Shown: positions 1-23,868, counted from the stretch's first letter. The stretch: 64,000 nt of DNA from Himantopus leucocephalus (GCA_003993805.1 RSEF01000020.1:9056439-9120438), one strand, 5' to 3'. The notes: generated by a model from the sequence alone, not told the origin. Numbers and translations: made by a program.

Positions 1-275
1 GGTCACGCATTGTCACACTTACTCCTTTTCAGTGGATGCAGTTGACAGGCTCTGTTTCTTAACCGACTTCTGACTGATTCTGTGTACAACTGTAGCACCT
101 TCCTTGTGGGGGTGGGCTCACCAGTTAGTGTCAAGATATGTTTGAGTAATAAGATATTTTTAATGTGGCAGTGACCCACAATGTGTCTGTGTTTGCACAT
201 GAGGAGTTGCTGTTGCAGAATGTAACTTCTTGTGCTGATTCCTCAAAATGAACAGGGCTTCACTCTTGTTTCTAG

Positions 276-12196
<11,921 letters not shown>

Positions 12197-14800
12197 AGTA
12201 TGCTGGCTTCAGCTGGGTTAGTCATCTCTGTAGGACTTGTCTGCTTACCTGCTTTCGGTGCATTCGCCCTTACGGTGGCACAGATTTCGGAGGACAGGAG
12301 ATGGGTGGCAATACGAAAGATCTTTCTTCCAAAAACAAAAGCTACTTCCTTCTCTTCCCAGTGGTAGTGCTCTTGGCTCACACAACGCGGTCATCAGCTT
12401 CTGCAGCACACGTGGACGTTGGTGCTGCTGTCATGTAGGAGAGACGAGCAGGCTTGTGAAGCTCCCTTGGCGTTTTCGTTTTGATATCTGAATCCCCCCT
12501 GTAAATTCAAGCTTTGATTAGTGCTTGTGTGGATTCTGACATCTAACAGTTCCTCTGGTTTCTTCCCTAGCATGCGTTCCCGTCCTGTCCTGTCCCCCTT
12601 TGTGCAGTTTCTTTAGTGTTTGGCCCATCTGATGCTGGTTTATTGTGGGCAAATCTGGTTTGTTGCTGTTTGAATACACCGAATGTCCTTGAAGGAGACG
12701 AGTGAGGTTCTGCTGGGGGAGGGCCGCCAGCCGAGGGGAAGGGCTGGCCTTGGCCCCTCTTTTTTTTAGTTTTTTGCCACAAGCCTGATTTAGCTTGGTC
12801 TCCTCTGCTGGCAAGCTGCAGCACAGCTCAGAAGTATTCCTCAAACCTGAGCAGCGGAGCATTTTGTGAAAACCAAGAGCATATTTTTAGAGACCTTTTC
12901 CTCATTTTTTAAAATGTACATAGTATAACTTTATTCTTTTAGGTGTCTGATTTCATTAAGCACATTAAGCACAGTGGTATTTTAAAGTAACAAGGCAAAA
13001 TCCAGCAATCCCTGAAGGCCCTTTTGAAGGAACAACCTTTATTTAGAGCCGTGCACTTTACAGCAGCAACATTTGGGATGTTTGGGATGACTCTCTTCAA
13101 GTGCAGATGGAAAAAAGCAAATTCATGAGAGGAAAAGCTTTGTGTTTGGGACCCTTTATAAGCTGTCTCCAATTTTCTACACTTGTGATCGGTATTATTT
13201 TGACCCCCCAAAACCTGACTTTCTTGTGATCATTGAATGAAAAGCTGTAATGTCTCGCTTGTTAGGATATAGCGAAAGTATCCGGGTCTGTGTATGTGCA
13301 TTATATAATGTATTTAGTTGGAGGAGAAAACCCCTTATCACTTGTTTGGACAATATGTATAAAATACAGCTTGTTTTGTTGTTTCCTGACGTTCTCTCTG
13401 AATGTGGTGTTGCCTTTTGACTGGGGAGAGTGGGTCTGATAGCAGAAACCTTTGAACTTATCAGGCTCCCACCACTCTGGGAATGTATCTGCCAGCGGTG
13501 GTTACGCCAAGTTGTGCTACAGCCTTTTGCCAAGAAGGATGAGAAGCCCGTGTTTTAGCACTGAAGTAGAAACGGTTGGTCTTGAAGGAAAAGCCTGTTT
13601 TTCTTTGGGTTTATAACGGAAACTCTCGTGCTTTCTCTTGAATAGCTGGTGAAAGTGGGTGAAGCTGCATTTTCATTAAGGAGGGTGTAGATCACGATGT
13701 CCCGTGGAATTGTAGTTTCCCGAAGGTGAGTGAGAGGTGTTGGGAGTTGAGAGACTCTTGCTCAGGGATTTCATGCCGTCACTGGCATGCGTCCTGTATG
13801 TGGGCTTATGCGAAGGGGAAGGGGGGGGAGTTTGGGGAGGAAAACGGAGATGTCAATCTGGTATGAAAAGAGGAGGGCGGACATGTGGGAAGGGAACGTG
13901 GCTGGACCAGGATTTCCAGACTGAGCCAGAAACTGCAGAAGAAAAAAAAAAAATGCTAAAAAGTAGTTTTCAGCACGTGCTGTCCTTCCTCGGCCCCTTG
14001 TGCTTGTCACGCGGCTTTTACTCTTCCATAATGTGATCTGTGTAAGTGCTTGCACATGGGGACTGTATCCCACTTCTCTGGGAAGGGAATACGACATTTT
14101 GGTTGCTGTGGCACTTCCTAGCGTAGTGATGTGCTTGGGAAAGCTGAGTGCTGGTGGTACATAAACTCCTCTGCCCTGTGGTGCTGCCGTTTGGTGGCTG
14201 TGGAGTTGAGGTGGGACAGGACAGCTGGAACTGCAGTGGCTTGGCTTTTCTTGCCGGAGAGATTCCCGACTTGTGTTTGGACCATCTCCCTTGAGCCAGA
14301 TACTGTGTGTGCACCCACTGGTCAGGATCCGTGTGCTTCCCCTGCCCTGTGCTCGGGTGGCAGCACCACGTCCCTTAAGGATTTGTTGGGAAAGGCAACC
14401 CAAGAGCCCTGGGATTGAGAAAACGCATGGGAAGGACTTGCTGGAGGAGAGTTGCTCTTTGTGGGTGGTGAGAGGAGAGATTTTCCCAGCGCTGTGCACC
14501 AAGATGTGCTGGAAGCCCCAGGCAAGGGGACCCGGGCTGGATGCTGCGCCGCATCCTCGTCGCACCAAGCTCCTGTTGCCACCTGCTCTGCGTGTCTGCA
14601 GCTTCCCTTTCCCCTGGCCCAGGGGGGTGACATTCCTTCGGTTTGGGATATTTCTTTTTTCTTTTTTTTTTTCCAGATAAAAGGGATCATCAATCTTAGA
14701 CCCTTTTAATGTTTGTAGATGCCTTTGTGTTTTTTAAATGGATTATGGCACCTATGAATTTTAACTATATATAGAGCTCAATAAACAAGTTATATGGGTC
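12197..14800 (+). other. PRPF6: Probable long 3' UTR of PRPF6
   Basis: After the stop codon there is no further coding signal. The first plus-strand AATAAA I find is at 14780-14785, in an AT-rich context (a tatatata-like stretch upstream, GT-rich sequence downstream). That would make a 3' UTR of about 2.6 kb. A shorter UTR ending at a variant signal cannot be excluded, so the right boundary is tentative. Confidence 0.45.
14780..14785 (+). terminator. PRPF6: Candidate polyadenylation signal for PRPF6
   Basis: A canonical AATAAA lies about 2.6 kb beyond the PRPF6 stop and about 0.7 kb before the next gene's CpG island. It is followed within 30 bases by T/G-rich sequence. Confidence 0.5.
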
Positions 14801-15400
14801 CTGTCTTCAGCGGTATGTTGCTGTGTATGCTGTGGTTCCCACTTTGCGTGGTGGAACATTCTTGCCAAGCTGAGAAGAGCTGGGTTATTCAACCATTTCT
14901 TTTATCTCTTACTAAAACACACGCGCTCCACTCNTTTTTTTTTTTTTTTTTTCCCCCATTGCATCTTGTACAAAAGCAATTGAAACTGAGTCGGGGCAGT
15001 TCTCTGTGCCCGGGCTGGTACGCTGGTGTTGATGTGCCTGTTCAAAACTCAGAGGGGAAACAGGAGGGGGCTTCAGCTGAAAGCACGGGCCCACAATGCA
15101 CGTTAGGTATTTTAGGGGTCTCATGCTGTACACGGCAGGCAGCTGTAAGCGCTGCCACAGGGTTAGTGGCAGCTGCTGAGTGTGAATTCACGATGATAAC
15201 GACAACACAAATGCTAACAGAAATCGAAACTCGTGCTGGTCTGCGTTCCTGGGCTCCGGCACACCTTTGCACCAACAAAATACAGCCCCAGCCCTGCTCT
15301 GCCTCCTCGCTCCCTGCTCCGGCGTAGGGGTGCGCATCAGTTTGGATCTCCGGGTGGGTGAGACTGTGGGGTGCTGTCTCCGCCGGACCCTTTGGGGCAG
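14801..15400. other. Short intergenic interval PRPF6 to C20orf204-like
   Basis: It holds a poly-T tract joined by a single N at 14934. GC content climbs toward the CpG island. No gene was recognised. Confidence 0.7.
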
Positions 15401-15479
15401 AGGGAGCGTCTCCCGCCCTGACCCTCCGGCCACCAGTGCTCACCCGGAGCAGGACCCGTCCCTTGGAGCCGGGACCCGT

Positions 15480-16000
15480 CCCTGCAGCCGCAGGTGTGAC
15501 TCCCCAATCCCGCTCTCCCTTCCCCGCCGCCTTCCCTCCCCGGGGGGAGCACCCGGTGCCCCGGGCTGGGGCGGGGGGGGGGGAGGCGATGCCGGGGGCG
15601 CGGGGCAGCACTTCCCCGCGGGGGCCGGGGCTGGGCCGGCGGCGGTGTGGCCGGTCCCGTCCCCTCCCACCGTGGAGCCAAGTTCAAACCGCGGGCCCCG
15701 GCGGAGCGGGACGCGGCGGAGGGGCCGGGCCGGGCCGGGCTCCCCGGGAGCCGCCGCCGCAGGGTCCGCGCCCGCGGGGCTCCATGGTGAGTGCGCCGGG
15801 ACCGCGGCACCTTTTCCCCTTCCCCGCCCGGGGGCTGCGGAGCTGCGGGCGGGGGCGGTCCGCTGCCGTTCCCCCCTCCCCGGGAGAGCGCCGGACCGGA
15901 GCCCCCCGCACCGCCGGGATGGGGTGGGCTCCGCCGGGGTGGGAGTCGCAGCAGCCGGGATGGAGCTCGGGACCCCTCGGGACGCGGCTGGTTCTCCCGG
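15480..16000. promoter_or_regulatory. CpG island promoter of the C20orf204-like gene
   Basis: Extremely GC- and CpG-rich sequence (runs of gggccggg, cgccgccg) surrounds the exon ending at 15786. No TATA box was seen. The position immediately upstream of a start codon and strong donor site marks it as the promoter and first exon. The exact TSS cannot be read from sequence. Confidence 0.7.
15784..15786 (+). CDS. C20orf204: C20orf204-like exon 1: start codon only
   Basis: The sequence ctccATG is followed directly by gtgagt, so the start codon occupies the last three bases of the exon. It splices in phase 0 to an exon that begins with a hydrophobic signal sequence and has no ATG of its own ahead of it. 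Confidence 0.6.
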
Positions 16001-19000
16001 GACGGGGCTTGGACCGAGCGGGAGAGGGGCCGGTCCGGCCGGGAAGGGGCAGGTCCAGCCGGGAAAGGGACTCGGACTGGTCGGGATGGGGCCGGTCCGG
16101 CCGGGAAAAGGCTTGGACCAGTCGGAACGGGGCTGGGGCAGGGTCAGGACGGGGCTTGGATCCGGCTGGGAGGGTCGCGGTGGGATATGGAGCTGAGAGC
16201 CGGTGGGGAAGGGGCTCCGGTCCGGCTGGGAGGGCTGGTCCAGAGGGATCAGGCTGCTGTGGCAGGGATGGGGCTTGGAACAAGCTGGGACGGGGCTTGG
16301 AATAGGTTGGTCCCGAGGGGGAGAACGGAGGGTCTGTCCCTGCCCGGGGCTGCGGCAGGTGCTGGGGCTCTGGGTGGTGGCAGGGTCCCTTCGGGTAGGA
16401 GGGTGTCAGGGACAGGGTCCGTCTGGCTGGAAAGACCTGGGAAACCCCAGTGGGGCTCCCGGGCAGGTGGCCGGCATTGCCCCTCGCCGCCTGGGTGGCT
16501 GGGGCTAGCGCGAGTGCCACCGGGAGCTGCTCTATCAATAATGGTGATTTCCCTTATCTCCTCGTATTTGCTGGAGGATTAGAGCCGAGGAAGAGATTAG
16601 CTTCCCCTGCCAGGTGGAGCAGGCTGTGACCGTCCTGCACCCATGCTTCCCTGGCTGCTCCTTCCCTGCCAGCCCTCCCGTGGGAAGGGACGTCCCTAGT
16701 CCCGGAGCTGCCCTGCCTGTAGCCTGCTGCTGCGGGGATGGGAGCGAGGGGAGAAGGAATAACCCCAAATCAGCTGCTGAACTCATCTTCCTCCATCCTG
16801 AAGGGTGGGAAGCGATGGCCAGGACTGGGGTTTGCCGGCTTCGTCTCTCGCCCGCATCCCTCTCCTGTCACCGCTGCTTCCCTGCTCTCATGGGGGTGGT
16901 GGGAAGCACCCACTGCACTCTCCAAGCTCCTGTCCCAGCTGCTCGCTGAGCTTTTTTAACCGCAGGCTGCGCTTCCTCCCGTGCTGAGGACTGAGAGTCC
17001 AGTGCCAGGCTCAGCTGCCTGGAAATGCTGTAAATGGTGTGCTTTCTCCTGGAATTTGGTCCCAGTTGTTTAATAAGCCACTTCAGGGAAGTCATTCCCA
17101 GCTTAATGGTAAAATCTCATGGCCTTGTCTTCCCGGCGGTGGAGGCTTCCTGAGAGCAACCCTTAGACTTTGGACAGGGTGTCCTCATGGAAGCAGCGCT
17201 CTCCTTTAGTGCCCCTGAGGATTATACCCTCGGCTCTCTGCTGAATCACCTCTGGGGTGAGATCTCTGTGGGTTTGCAGAGAGCAAAGCCAGCAGCGTGG
17301 GGAGACTCTTCCCTGCCCTTCCCGGCCCCTGGATGGGGCCCAGCACAGCTCTACTGGAATGCACGCGGCGATTAAGGAAACTGAAGAGTCTAGTGGGGTT
17401 TGTACTGGTTGCACGTGGATTTGCTCATCTCCTCGCTCACGCTTCTGCTCCAAGGTGACGCCTGTGTCCGTGGGTCCCCAGACTTGCGGTGTGTTGGGTT
17501 TTGCCTCCTGTTAAGCCCCCATCGCTCCTGCTCAGCTGCGGGAGCAGGAGGGTGGGAAAAGTTTCCTTGCCCTTTTGGAGCCGGGACCAACCCTTTATGG
17601 AGTGGGGAGCACGGAGCAGATGCCGGTTTTTGAAACAAACCCTCCAGGTTCCCACCGAAGGGCAGGATGGATGGCATCTGCCTGGGCTTGGACTTCACAG
17701 CAAGGGAGCTTCTTCCTTCTGGCTTCTCCGAGCAAAAAGCCAGCCCCGAGAGGCAGATGTGGCTGGGACGGCAGTGAACTTGCCGAGATGCGAGCTGGGG
17801 CTCGGGGCAGGCAGATGCTGGCAGCAAGCGGAGCTGCCTGCCCCTTCCTCCTTGCACGCTTTGGCCGCAGCACAGGGGTTGCATATTTGGAAGGAGCTGA
17901 GCTGCTTTCTGCCTGCCCAGACCTGACGCCCAGAGAGGGGGGGACGAGGGGGATTTTCTGGGGGCTTTTCCCACAAATGGGAGAGGATAGATATGCCCCG
18001 ATGCCAGGATGGGGCTGCAGCACTGTGCCATCTCTCAGCGACGTGGAGATGTGGAGAGCTGTCGGGCTCATTTCCTGGCAGATGCTGTGCGTGGATCTGG
18101 CTTCCCATCCTCACCCCGCTGCTGTGGGACTGCTCAAATATCCCCAATCCCGGTCACCTGAGGTTGCGCTGGCTTTTCTTCAAAGCCCCGGGGACTCATC
18201 CCTCGGAGGGTCCGGCCACCCCCTCCCTGCGCTCCCCGCCAGCTCAGATGTCAGCGCTTGGGTTTCCCCGCTCTGCCGGGGCTGGCTCGGGGCTGCCGGG
18301 AAGGCTTGGAGCCGGGAGGGAGGCTCGGAGGCAGCCGGGACACGCTGGCGAGAGCAGGCGCTTGTGCTGCTTCTATCTGGCTCTTGCNNNNNNNNNNNNN
18401 NNNNNNNNNNNNNNNNNNNNNNNNNNNNNNNNNNNNNNNNNNNNNNNNNNNNNNNNNNNNNNNNNNNNNNNNNNNNNNNNNNNNNNNTCCCCTTGATTTT
18501 TGGTGGTTGAAGGCCTGGCCTTGAAATGCCGCAAGCTGGGGAGTTACTGGGGACCCTGTTGGGGCCGAGAGCTCGGGGACAGACCCTGTAGACCTATAAA
18601 GGTCCCCCGCACACCTCTGTGCCGAGTACCCGGCTGCTGGTGCCGGAGAGAGGTCAGCGGGTGCCGTGGGCAGCGCTGCCTGGACTGGGCTGAAGCTGGA
18701 GCAGTTTCTCAAGGGTTCTGCTCCAAGAGGAGATGGCTCGGCTGGGAGGATGTCCTCTGGGAGAGGACATGGTTGAGCCCCCTCCTGCACATGCTGCATC
18801 TTCAGGGACAGGTCTGGTGGGGGTTTGTGGCGAGGGGCTGAAGGCAGAGCCCGGAGCATCCCTTCATCCCTGGCTTCCCCCACCGCTGACACTGAGCCCT
18901 TCCCTGCGCAGATTCTCCCCCGGGTGCTCTCCTGCGCTGTTCTGCTCCTCCTGCTCCTCACCGTGCTGAGCAGAGGCAAGAGGTGCAGCATCGCCAAAAT

Positions 19001-20713
19001 CCTCCGGCAGTACCGCGCCGTCATCTTCCACGAGATCCAGAACCTGGTGAGCAGAGGGGTGTCTGCCTGGGGGATGCTGCCGAGCTGGATGCGGCACTGT
19101 TGCGGGATGTGAGCAGGGAGGGATGAGCTTGGAAGCTTAATATGGGGCTGCCCACTTCGCTGGCATTACTGGGGAGAGCACTGTCTTTAAACGGTGGATT
19201 CCTGCCCCGCGTGGGAGACACCGATGCTTTGGGCTGCTTGACCTTCTTGGTTTATTTCTCCAGAAAAACCTGAGCGGGTCGGCAGACAGGACTGGAAGGG
19301 TTGGGCCAGCTTGTCGCTCGGACAAGGTGAGCACCAAGGGACGCGAGGCAGGGGCGTCATGCGGGCTGAGCCCTTGGCAGAGTTGTCGAGGCCCCCTCCC
19401 CACCCGGGGCTGCGTGTTTCTCTCTTCTCCAGGACCAGAAGATCCTGCTCTCCATCTACAACATCAGCATGTCCCTGCGGGAGGTGGCGGCCGGCACCCT
19501 GCGCGGCCCCGAGGAGCTGGCGGTGTGGAAGGTGGCCAGAAACACCGACTTCGTGCTCAGGGAGAACTGCAGGAAAATCAGAAAGGTGGGAGCCCTGCCC
19601 CTTCCCAGTCACCCCAGTGGCTCCCAGTTCGCCAGCACGTGGGCTGAGGGCAGAACCTGCCCTGTTGCGCGCTCTCCTGGCTGCCCATGAGGAGTCTCCA
19701 GGCTCTGCCCGCAGCATCCCGGGGGGGCAAAGGTCTGTGCTGGGTTTGTGGCTGGGGGATGCTGGCAGCACATCCCGATGAGCTTTAAACTGGCTGGGGA
19801 GGGAAGTCTGGCTGTGGCAGCCTGGGACAAGCTGGTGGGTCTTTACCACCGGCTCCTAAGTGGGTTTCTATGCTCGTGCTGCGATGCCACAGCTGATGGG
19901 AAGACAGCCTTGTCCCGGTGGGATGCTCTCCCCATGGGTGGGCACACCCAGTCCTGCTCATCTGCCCGAGTGCTTATAGTCAGGAATTGGGGTTTCTCCT
20001 TAAAGGGCTGCTCTGGACTCCCCCGACATCCCCGGGGCTCCGCTGGGGATTCCCAGAAGGATCCCCTACGGCAGCCGCCAGCAACTCATTAACTAGCGGG
20101 GAAACCCCAGGGCAGCCAAGCGACAGCTCCCCAGCTCTGGCACGGTGCTGTCGTCCTCCCCGCCATCGCCGGGGACATCGGGGGGGCTAACCCTGCCTGG
20201 GGTTTGCTGGTGAGGGCTGGAGGTGCCTCTGGTCTGGAAAGATGCCTGCAGACCCAACCTGACCCTCTGCCCTGTCCGTGGATGTGCCGTGGGGTGTGTG
20301 CTGCCAGCTTGGAGTGGGGGGAGGACAGCCAGCTCTGGGGACCCCTGGGGACCTGAAAGCATGTCCTTGCTGTGGCCACGGGTGATTTGGCCACCCCAGC
20401 CTGCAGCTTTGCCCACGCAAGCCCCATGTGCGGGGGCTGTGATGTCCCAGGTGCATCCTCGGTGCTGGGGCTGTGGTTTTTGCCCCCCTGACCAACGCCT
20501 GCGTGGTGGTGGTGGTGATGGGGGGGTGTTTCTGTTCCCTTGCCCTGCTGACCGCAGAGCCCGCCGCACGTCCCGGCACAGCCCCGGCGCGGGGGACCCG
20601 GCCGCAGGAGGAAGCAGCTGCGGGAGATCGGGAGGAAGGCGGAGAGGCTGGCGACCTGCTGGGAGAAACTCTACGCCCTGCACGCACCCCACCGAGCCCC
20701 CGGGGACTCGTAG
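15784..20713 (+). CDS. C20orf204: C20orf204-like small secreted helical protein (five exons)
   Basis: The join 15784-15786, 18912-19046, 19264-19326, 19433-19585, 20558-20713 gives a 169-residue protein. Exon 1 supplies only ATG; exon 2 opens with ILPRVLSCAV and a run of leucines, making a signal peptide of about 23 residues. The mature protein is basic. It has cysteines at 26, 63, 113 and 152, and N-glycosylation sequons at N48 (NLS) and N77 (NIS). Predicted amphipathic helices are IAKILRQYRAVIFHEIQNL, KILLSIYNISMSLREVA, the segment around WKVARNTDFVLRENC, and the C-terminal AERLATCWEKLYAL. All four introns are phase 0, a layout shared by many four-helix cytokine genes. Location directly after PRPF6 and overall pattern fit human C20orf204 (also annotated LINC00176). 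A cytokine-like role is inference; no receptor or function is known to me. The single-codon exon 1 is the least certain part. Confidence 0.75.
15950..16320. repeat. Degenerate G-rich minisatellite in intron 1
   Basis: Units of about 20 bases of the type ccggccgggaaggggc and gggacggggcttgga recur imperfectly. Strand asymmetry (G-rich on plus) inflates open frames here, which I treat as non-coding. Confidence 0.65.
16321..18911. other. Remainder of C20orf204-like intron 1
   Basis: GC-rich intronic sequence with a 100-N gap at 18388-18487. Long open frames on both strands are explained by base composition. No exon was recognised, though a small 5' UTR exon inside the gap is possible. Confidence 0.6.
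18388..18487. other. Assembly gap (100 N)
   Basis: A run of exactly 100 N within intron 1 of the C20orf204-like gene. Confidence 0.99.
18912..19046 (+). CDS. C20orf204: C20orf204-like exon 2: signal peptide and helix A
   Basis: The acceptor is tgcgcag and the donor is gtgagc. Its 45 codons encode a hydrophobic leucine run and SRGKRCSIAKILRQYRAVIF onward to QNL. Confidence 0.85.
19264..19326 (+). CDS. C20orf204: C20orf204-like exon 3: loop with N-glycosylation sequon
   Basis: The acceptor is ttctccag and the donor is gtgagc. Its 21 codons run from KNLSGSADRTG to CRSDK. It contains the NLS sequon and one cysteine. Confidence 0.82.
19433..19585 (+). CDS. C20orf204: C20orf204-like exon 4: central helices
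   Basis: The acceptor is ttctccag and the donor is gtggga. Its 51 codons run from DQKILLSIYNISMSLREVAA to RENCRKIRK. It contains the NIS sequon. Confidence 0.85.
20558..20713 (+). CDS. C20orf204: C20orf204-like exon 5: basic linker, last helix, stop
   Basis: The acceptor is accgcag. It encodes an Arg/Pro-rich linker and then REIGRKAERLATCWEKLYAL, ending in TAG at 20711-20713. The CWEKL-type helix is the part most like the human protein as I recall it. Confidence 0.82.
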   Translation, partial: SPPHVPAQPRRGGPGRRRKQLREIGRKAERLATCWEKLYALHAPHRAPGDS

Positions 20714-21545
20714 GGACGCCCTCGCCACGCGCCGGAGGGACGCGCTGCTCCGGCACTGTGGCTGCCGGCATCTGGTTTGGAAACCTGGTGGAAATTCAAC
20801 CCTGAAGGCAGCGGAGTTGCTGCCGGCCGGTGCCCGAGTTGAATTCGTCCTCCTGTTTGAAGCGGTAGCCGGGCACTGGCCCCATGGCCCGTGGCCGGGG
20901 CTGGCAGGTTGGTTTGCCGTGGGATGGCTGCGCAGGAAGCTGGAACACCAGAAACGTGCGGGAGAAGAAGGGGAAGAGCTGAAAAAAGGGGGCAAAGTGT
21001 TGGATTTCTGTGATGCTCCTGGCCCCGCATCACCTGCTGCTTTCTTGGGGACGATGGTTGCTTTTCTGGGCAGAAAGAGGACACGCGGGGCCACGGCTCG
21101 GCGGACTCTGCTGGAAGTGGGACAGTTGTGCATCCACAAGGCTCTGAGCGTGGCTGGGCTGCGGAGAGGGACGCCTGTCCCTAATGCACTGCTGGCACCC
21201 GTGGTGGACAGGGAAACTGGAGTGCGTTACTGGGCGCTGGGGGAAGCCTGGGGAGCTCCGGTGCCTGCTGATAAAAAGCAAAACCCCAGGTGGCTGCAGG
21301 GGCTTGAGGCCAGGTCTCAGCCCCTGGGGTGGGCAGCACTGCAGAGGGATCCTGCTGCCCGGCACTGCGGGTGCCCCAGCACCCCCCGGTGAGCCGAGCC
21401 CGGAGGGACGTGGGGTTCGGTGAGCTGAGGAGCATCCTCCCTCGTCACCGTGTTCTGCCAGCTCCTTGGCCAAGGTCCCCGCTCCCCAGTTTGGGTGGCA
21501 AACTGCTCTCTGGGAAGCCAGAAATAAAACCTCTCCTTCCCCGGA
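20714..21545 (+). other. C20orf204: 3' UTR of the C20orf204-like gene
   Basis: It extends from the stop codon to just past AATAAA at 21523-21528. No coding potential was recognised. Confidence 0.65.
21523..21528 (+). terminator. C20orf204: Polyadenylation signal of the C20orf204-like gene
   Basis: AATAAA in the context gccagaaataaaacctctcc, 810 bases after the stop codon. I found no canonical signal nearer to the stop. Confidence 0.65.
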
Positions 21546-21597
21546 AGCCCTTTGGGTGCTTTGTCTGGTGGCCCAGGGGCTCTTGTGCTGTGGGTGG

Positions 21598-21670
21598 GGA
21601 TGGCACGGGGCAGGATCTGGGCACGGGGCAGGGTCTGGGCACGGGGCAGGGTCTGGGCACGGCACAGGGG
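21598..21670. repeat. 18-bp tandem repeat
   Basis: The unit gggcacggggcagggtct is repeated about three and a half times with minor changes. Confidence 0.8.
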
Positions 21671-23868
21671 TCGTGCAAGCCCGGGAAGGAGTGGGCAGCG
21701 GCAGCGGGCACCATGGCATCCCGTCTCTGCCCACCACGCCTGCATCCCTGGCTCCCGGGGCCCCATCCTGCACGCTTATACTGCAGCACGGGTGGTGGAG
21801 GACGGGGCTCTGCTACAGGAGCTGCTTTTCTGGGGGGCCATTCCCCCTTCCCGAGCGGCGGGCAGGGCTGGAGCAGCGGCCGGGGAGGGAGGGCTCGCCT
21901 TGTGCCCCTGCCTCAGTTTCCCCAGCCCCTCTCCACCCGAGCGGACACTGTCACGGCGGGGCCAGCCCGGGCTGTGTGGCTGTGGGGACGTCTGTCGAGG
22001 ACACGAGATGGCAGCAGTGGGCTGTGCGCGCTGAGCGGAGCCGGACGGCTGCCCACGGCCATGTGTCCCCGTGGCCTGAGCCACACGGGCACCTGGACCA
22101 CGGCCACGGCTCCCGCCTGGACCGCAGCCACGCCGGCATCCTTGGCCCCATCCCCACCGGGGCCTCGGCCACCCAATTCGGTCTCGGTGGGGCTGCAGCT
22201 GCGGGGAGGTGATGGGTGCTACCGGCAAGTGGGACCCCCACCAGTGCCCCTTGGAAGGGATGGGGGCACCTTTCCCCGCGGGTTTCTCCAGGGGTTCAGG
22301 CTGGGGTGGGGGGGTGCAGGGAGGGGAGGGCAGGGGATGCTCGGGGGTCCTTGCCCACCCCCTGCCTCTGCGACCTGGGCTGGAAGAAGAGCCTGGAAGG
22401 GTGCTGCATTGCCAGGAGCGGGTAGGAGAGGGGCCCCCCCACCGGGCACACAGGGGCCCCTGGGGTTTAGCAGGGTGCGGGATGGGCCCCTTGGTTTGAT
22501 GGGGCAGGACAGGAACCCTGGCTTGGGGATGAGAGCCGGGGGGGGGTGCAGGCCGGGGATGCTGCTCTTGTGGGGTCCCACCAGGACTCATGGGCCGTGG
22601 GAGATGCCATCTGCGTGGTGTGGGGCAGGCTGGCACCGGCAGCGGGGCCCGTGCAGGGAGCCACAGTTTTGCACATCCCAATGCCGGAGGTCTCCCAGAG
22701 CTGCACTACGCTGCCGCCGGTGCCACGGTCCTCCCTGGCTGGCCCCACCATGCCTGGGCTCCTTTCTCCCAGCTCCATCCTCCTTCTTGGGGTGCCTGGG
22801 GAGGAGGCACCGGACTCAAATTCTTCCTTCTTTTCCTCCTGCCCTTTCTGCTGCCTCCACGGGGGGGTTTGCACTGGTTTAGATTTGAGTTTTCTTTCTT
22901 ATCCCCCCCTCCCATCCCAACTACCACCCCCAAATATAACAACACCCCCCCAGCATCGCACCAGCACCCCAAAATAGCCCTATTGATGCTTGATAGCCCA
23001 TGGATGGGGCTGAGGGTCCCGCCGGGGTGCTGCGGTTCTCGCAGCCATGCTGTGCCGCGGGAACCACCGCATGGCACGGCCGGGACAACCGCAACGCCCT
23101 GGCAGGACCCGGTGTCTTGTGCACAGGCGAGAGCGGGATGGTGGCTTGGGACAGGGTGACTCACTGCCTTTTTCTGCGTCAGGGCTGGAGCAAAGTCCCC
23201 CCCCCCCTTCTCTGCTGACCCGTCAGCACCTTCCCAGATAAAAGAGAGCAATAACTGACCCTGTTCATTTTACCCTTCCCTCGCAGGCAGCAACAGCGGA
23301 GGGCGGCTGCTGCCCAGCCGGGAATCACCGTGTGGTGCCGGTGCACCCCTCTGGCATCTCGCCCCGGCTGCCTCTGCAGGCAGGGAATAGGGAGGTTGTG
23401 CCCGGTGCTGCCCGTTCGGCATCTGAATGGCGGTGGAAGGCGCACGCTGGTGTTTGGGGGGGGGGTTTACAGGCATCGGCACACTTGCCGTGAGCTTGCC
23501 GTGAGCTCACCGCGAGCTTGCCACGAGCACCGGCTGTGGGGAGGGGGGAGAGGGAGCCTGGTGCGGCGGCAAGAATGAGTGCATGGAAAGGAAGGAAAGA
23601 GTGAAGGAAGAGGCAATAGGAGGGAGGGGAAAAGCGAGGTCGAAGCGACGGTGGAATCACAGCAAAAACAGCCGGAAAAAGGAAACAGGCCCTGAAAAGT
23701 CAAATAAAAATAGCAGCGAGGCGAACCCAAGTGTGCAGCACATGGGAGTGAGCGCATTTCCTTCGAGGGCAGCACCGCACGCTCCCGGCTGCTCTGGGGG
23801 GGCCGCTCTGATGTGGCTCCAGCAGCCACTGCCGCTGTGGCCCCCCCCGTGTGCCGTGCCAGCCCCCA

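Noticed and set aside
15267..16582. Several open frames of 200-315 codons around the CpG island
   Set aside because: They come from CpG-island and G-rich minisatellite sequence and conflict with the clear donor site at 15787.
21329..22882. A 517-codon open frame on the plus strand
   Set aside because: It crosses the poly(A) signal of the C20orf204-like gene and a tandem repeat. It overlaps long frames on the opposite strand, has Gly/Pro/Arg-rich translation, and shows no domain or splice logic. Explained by GC-rich composition.
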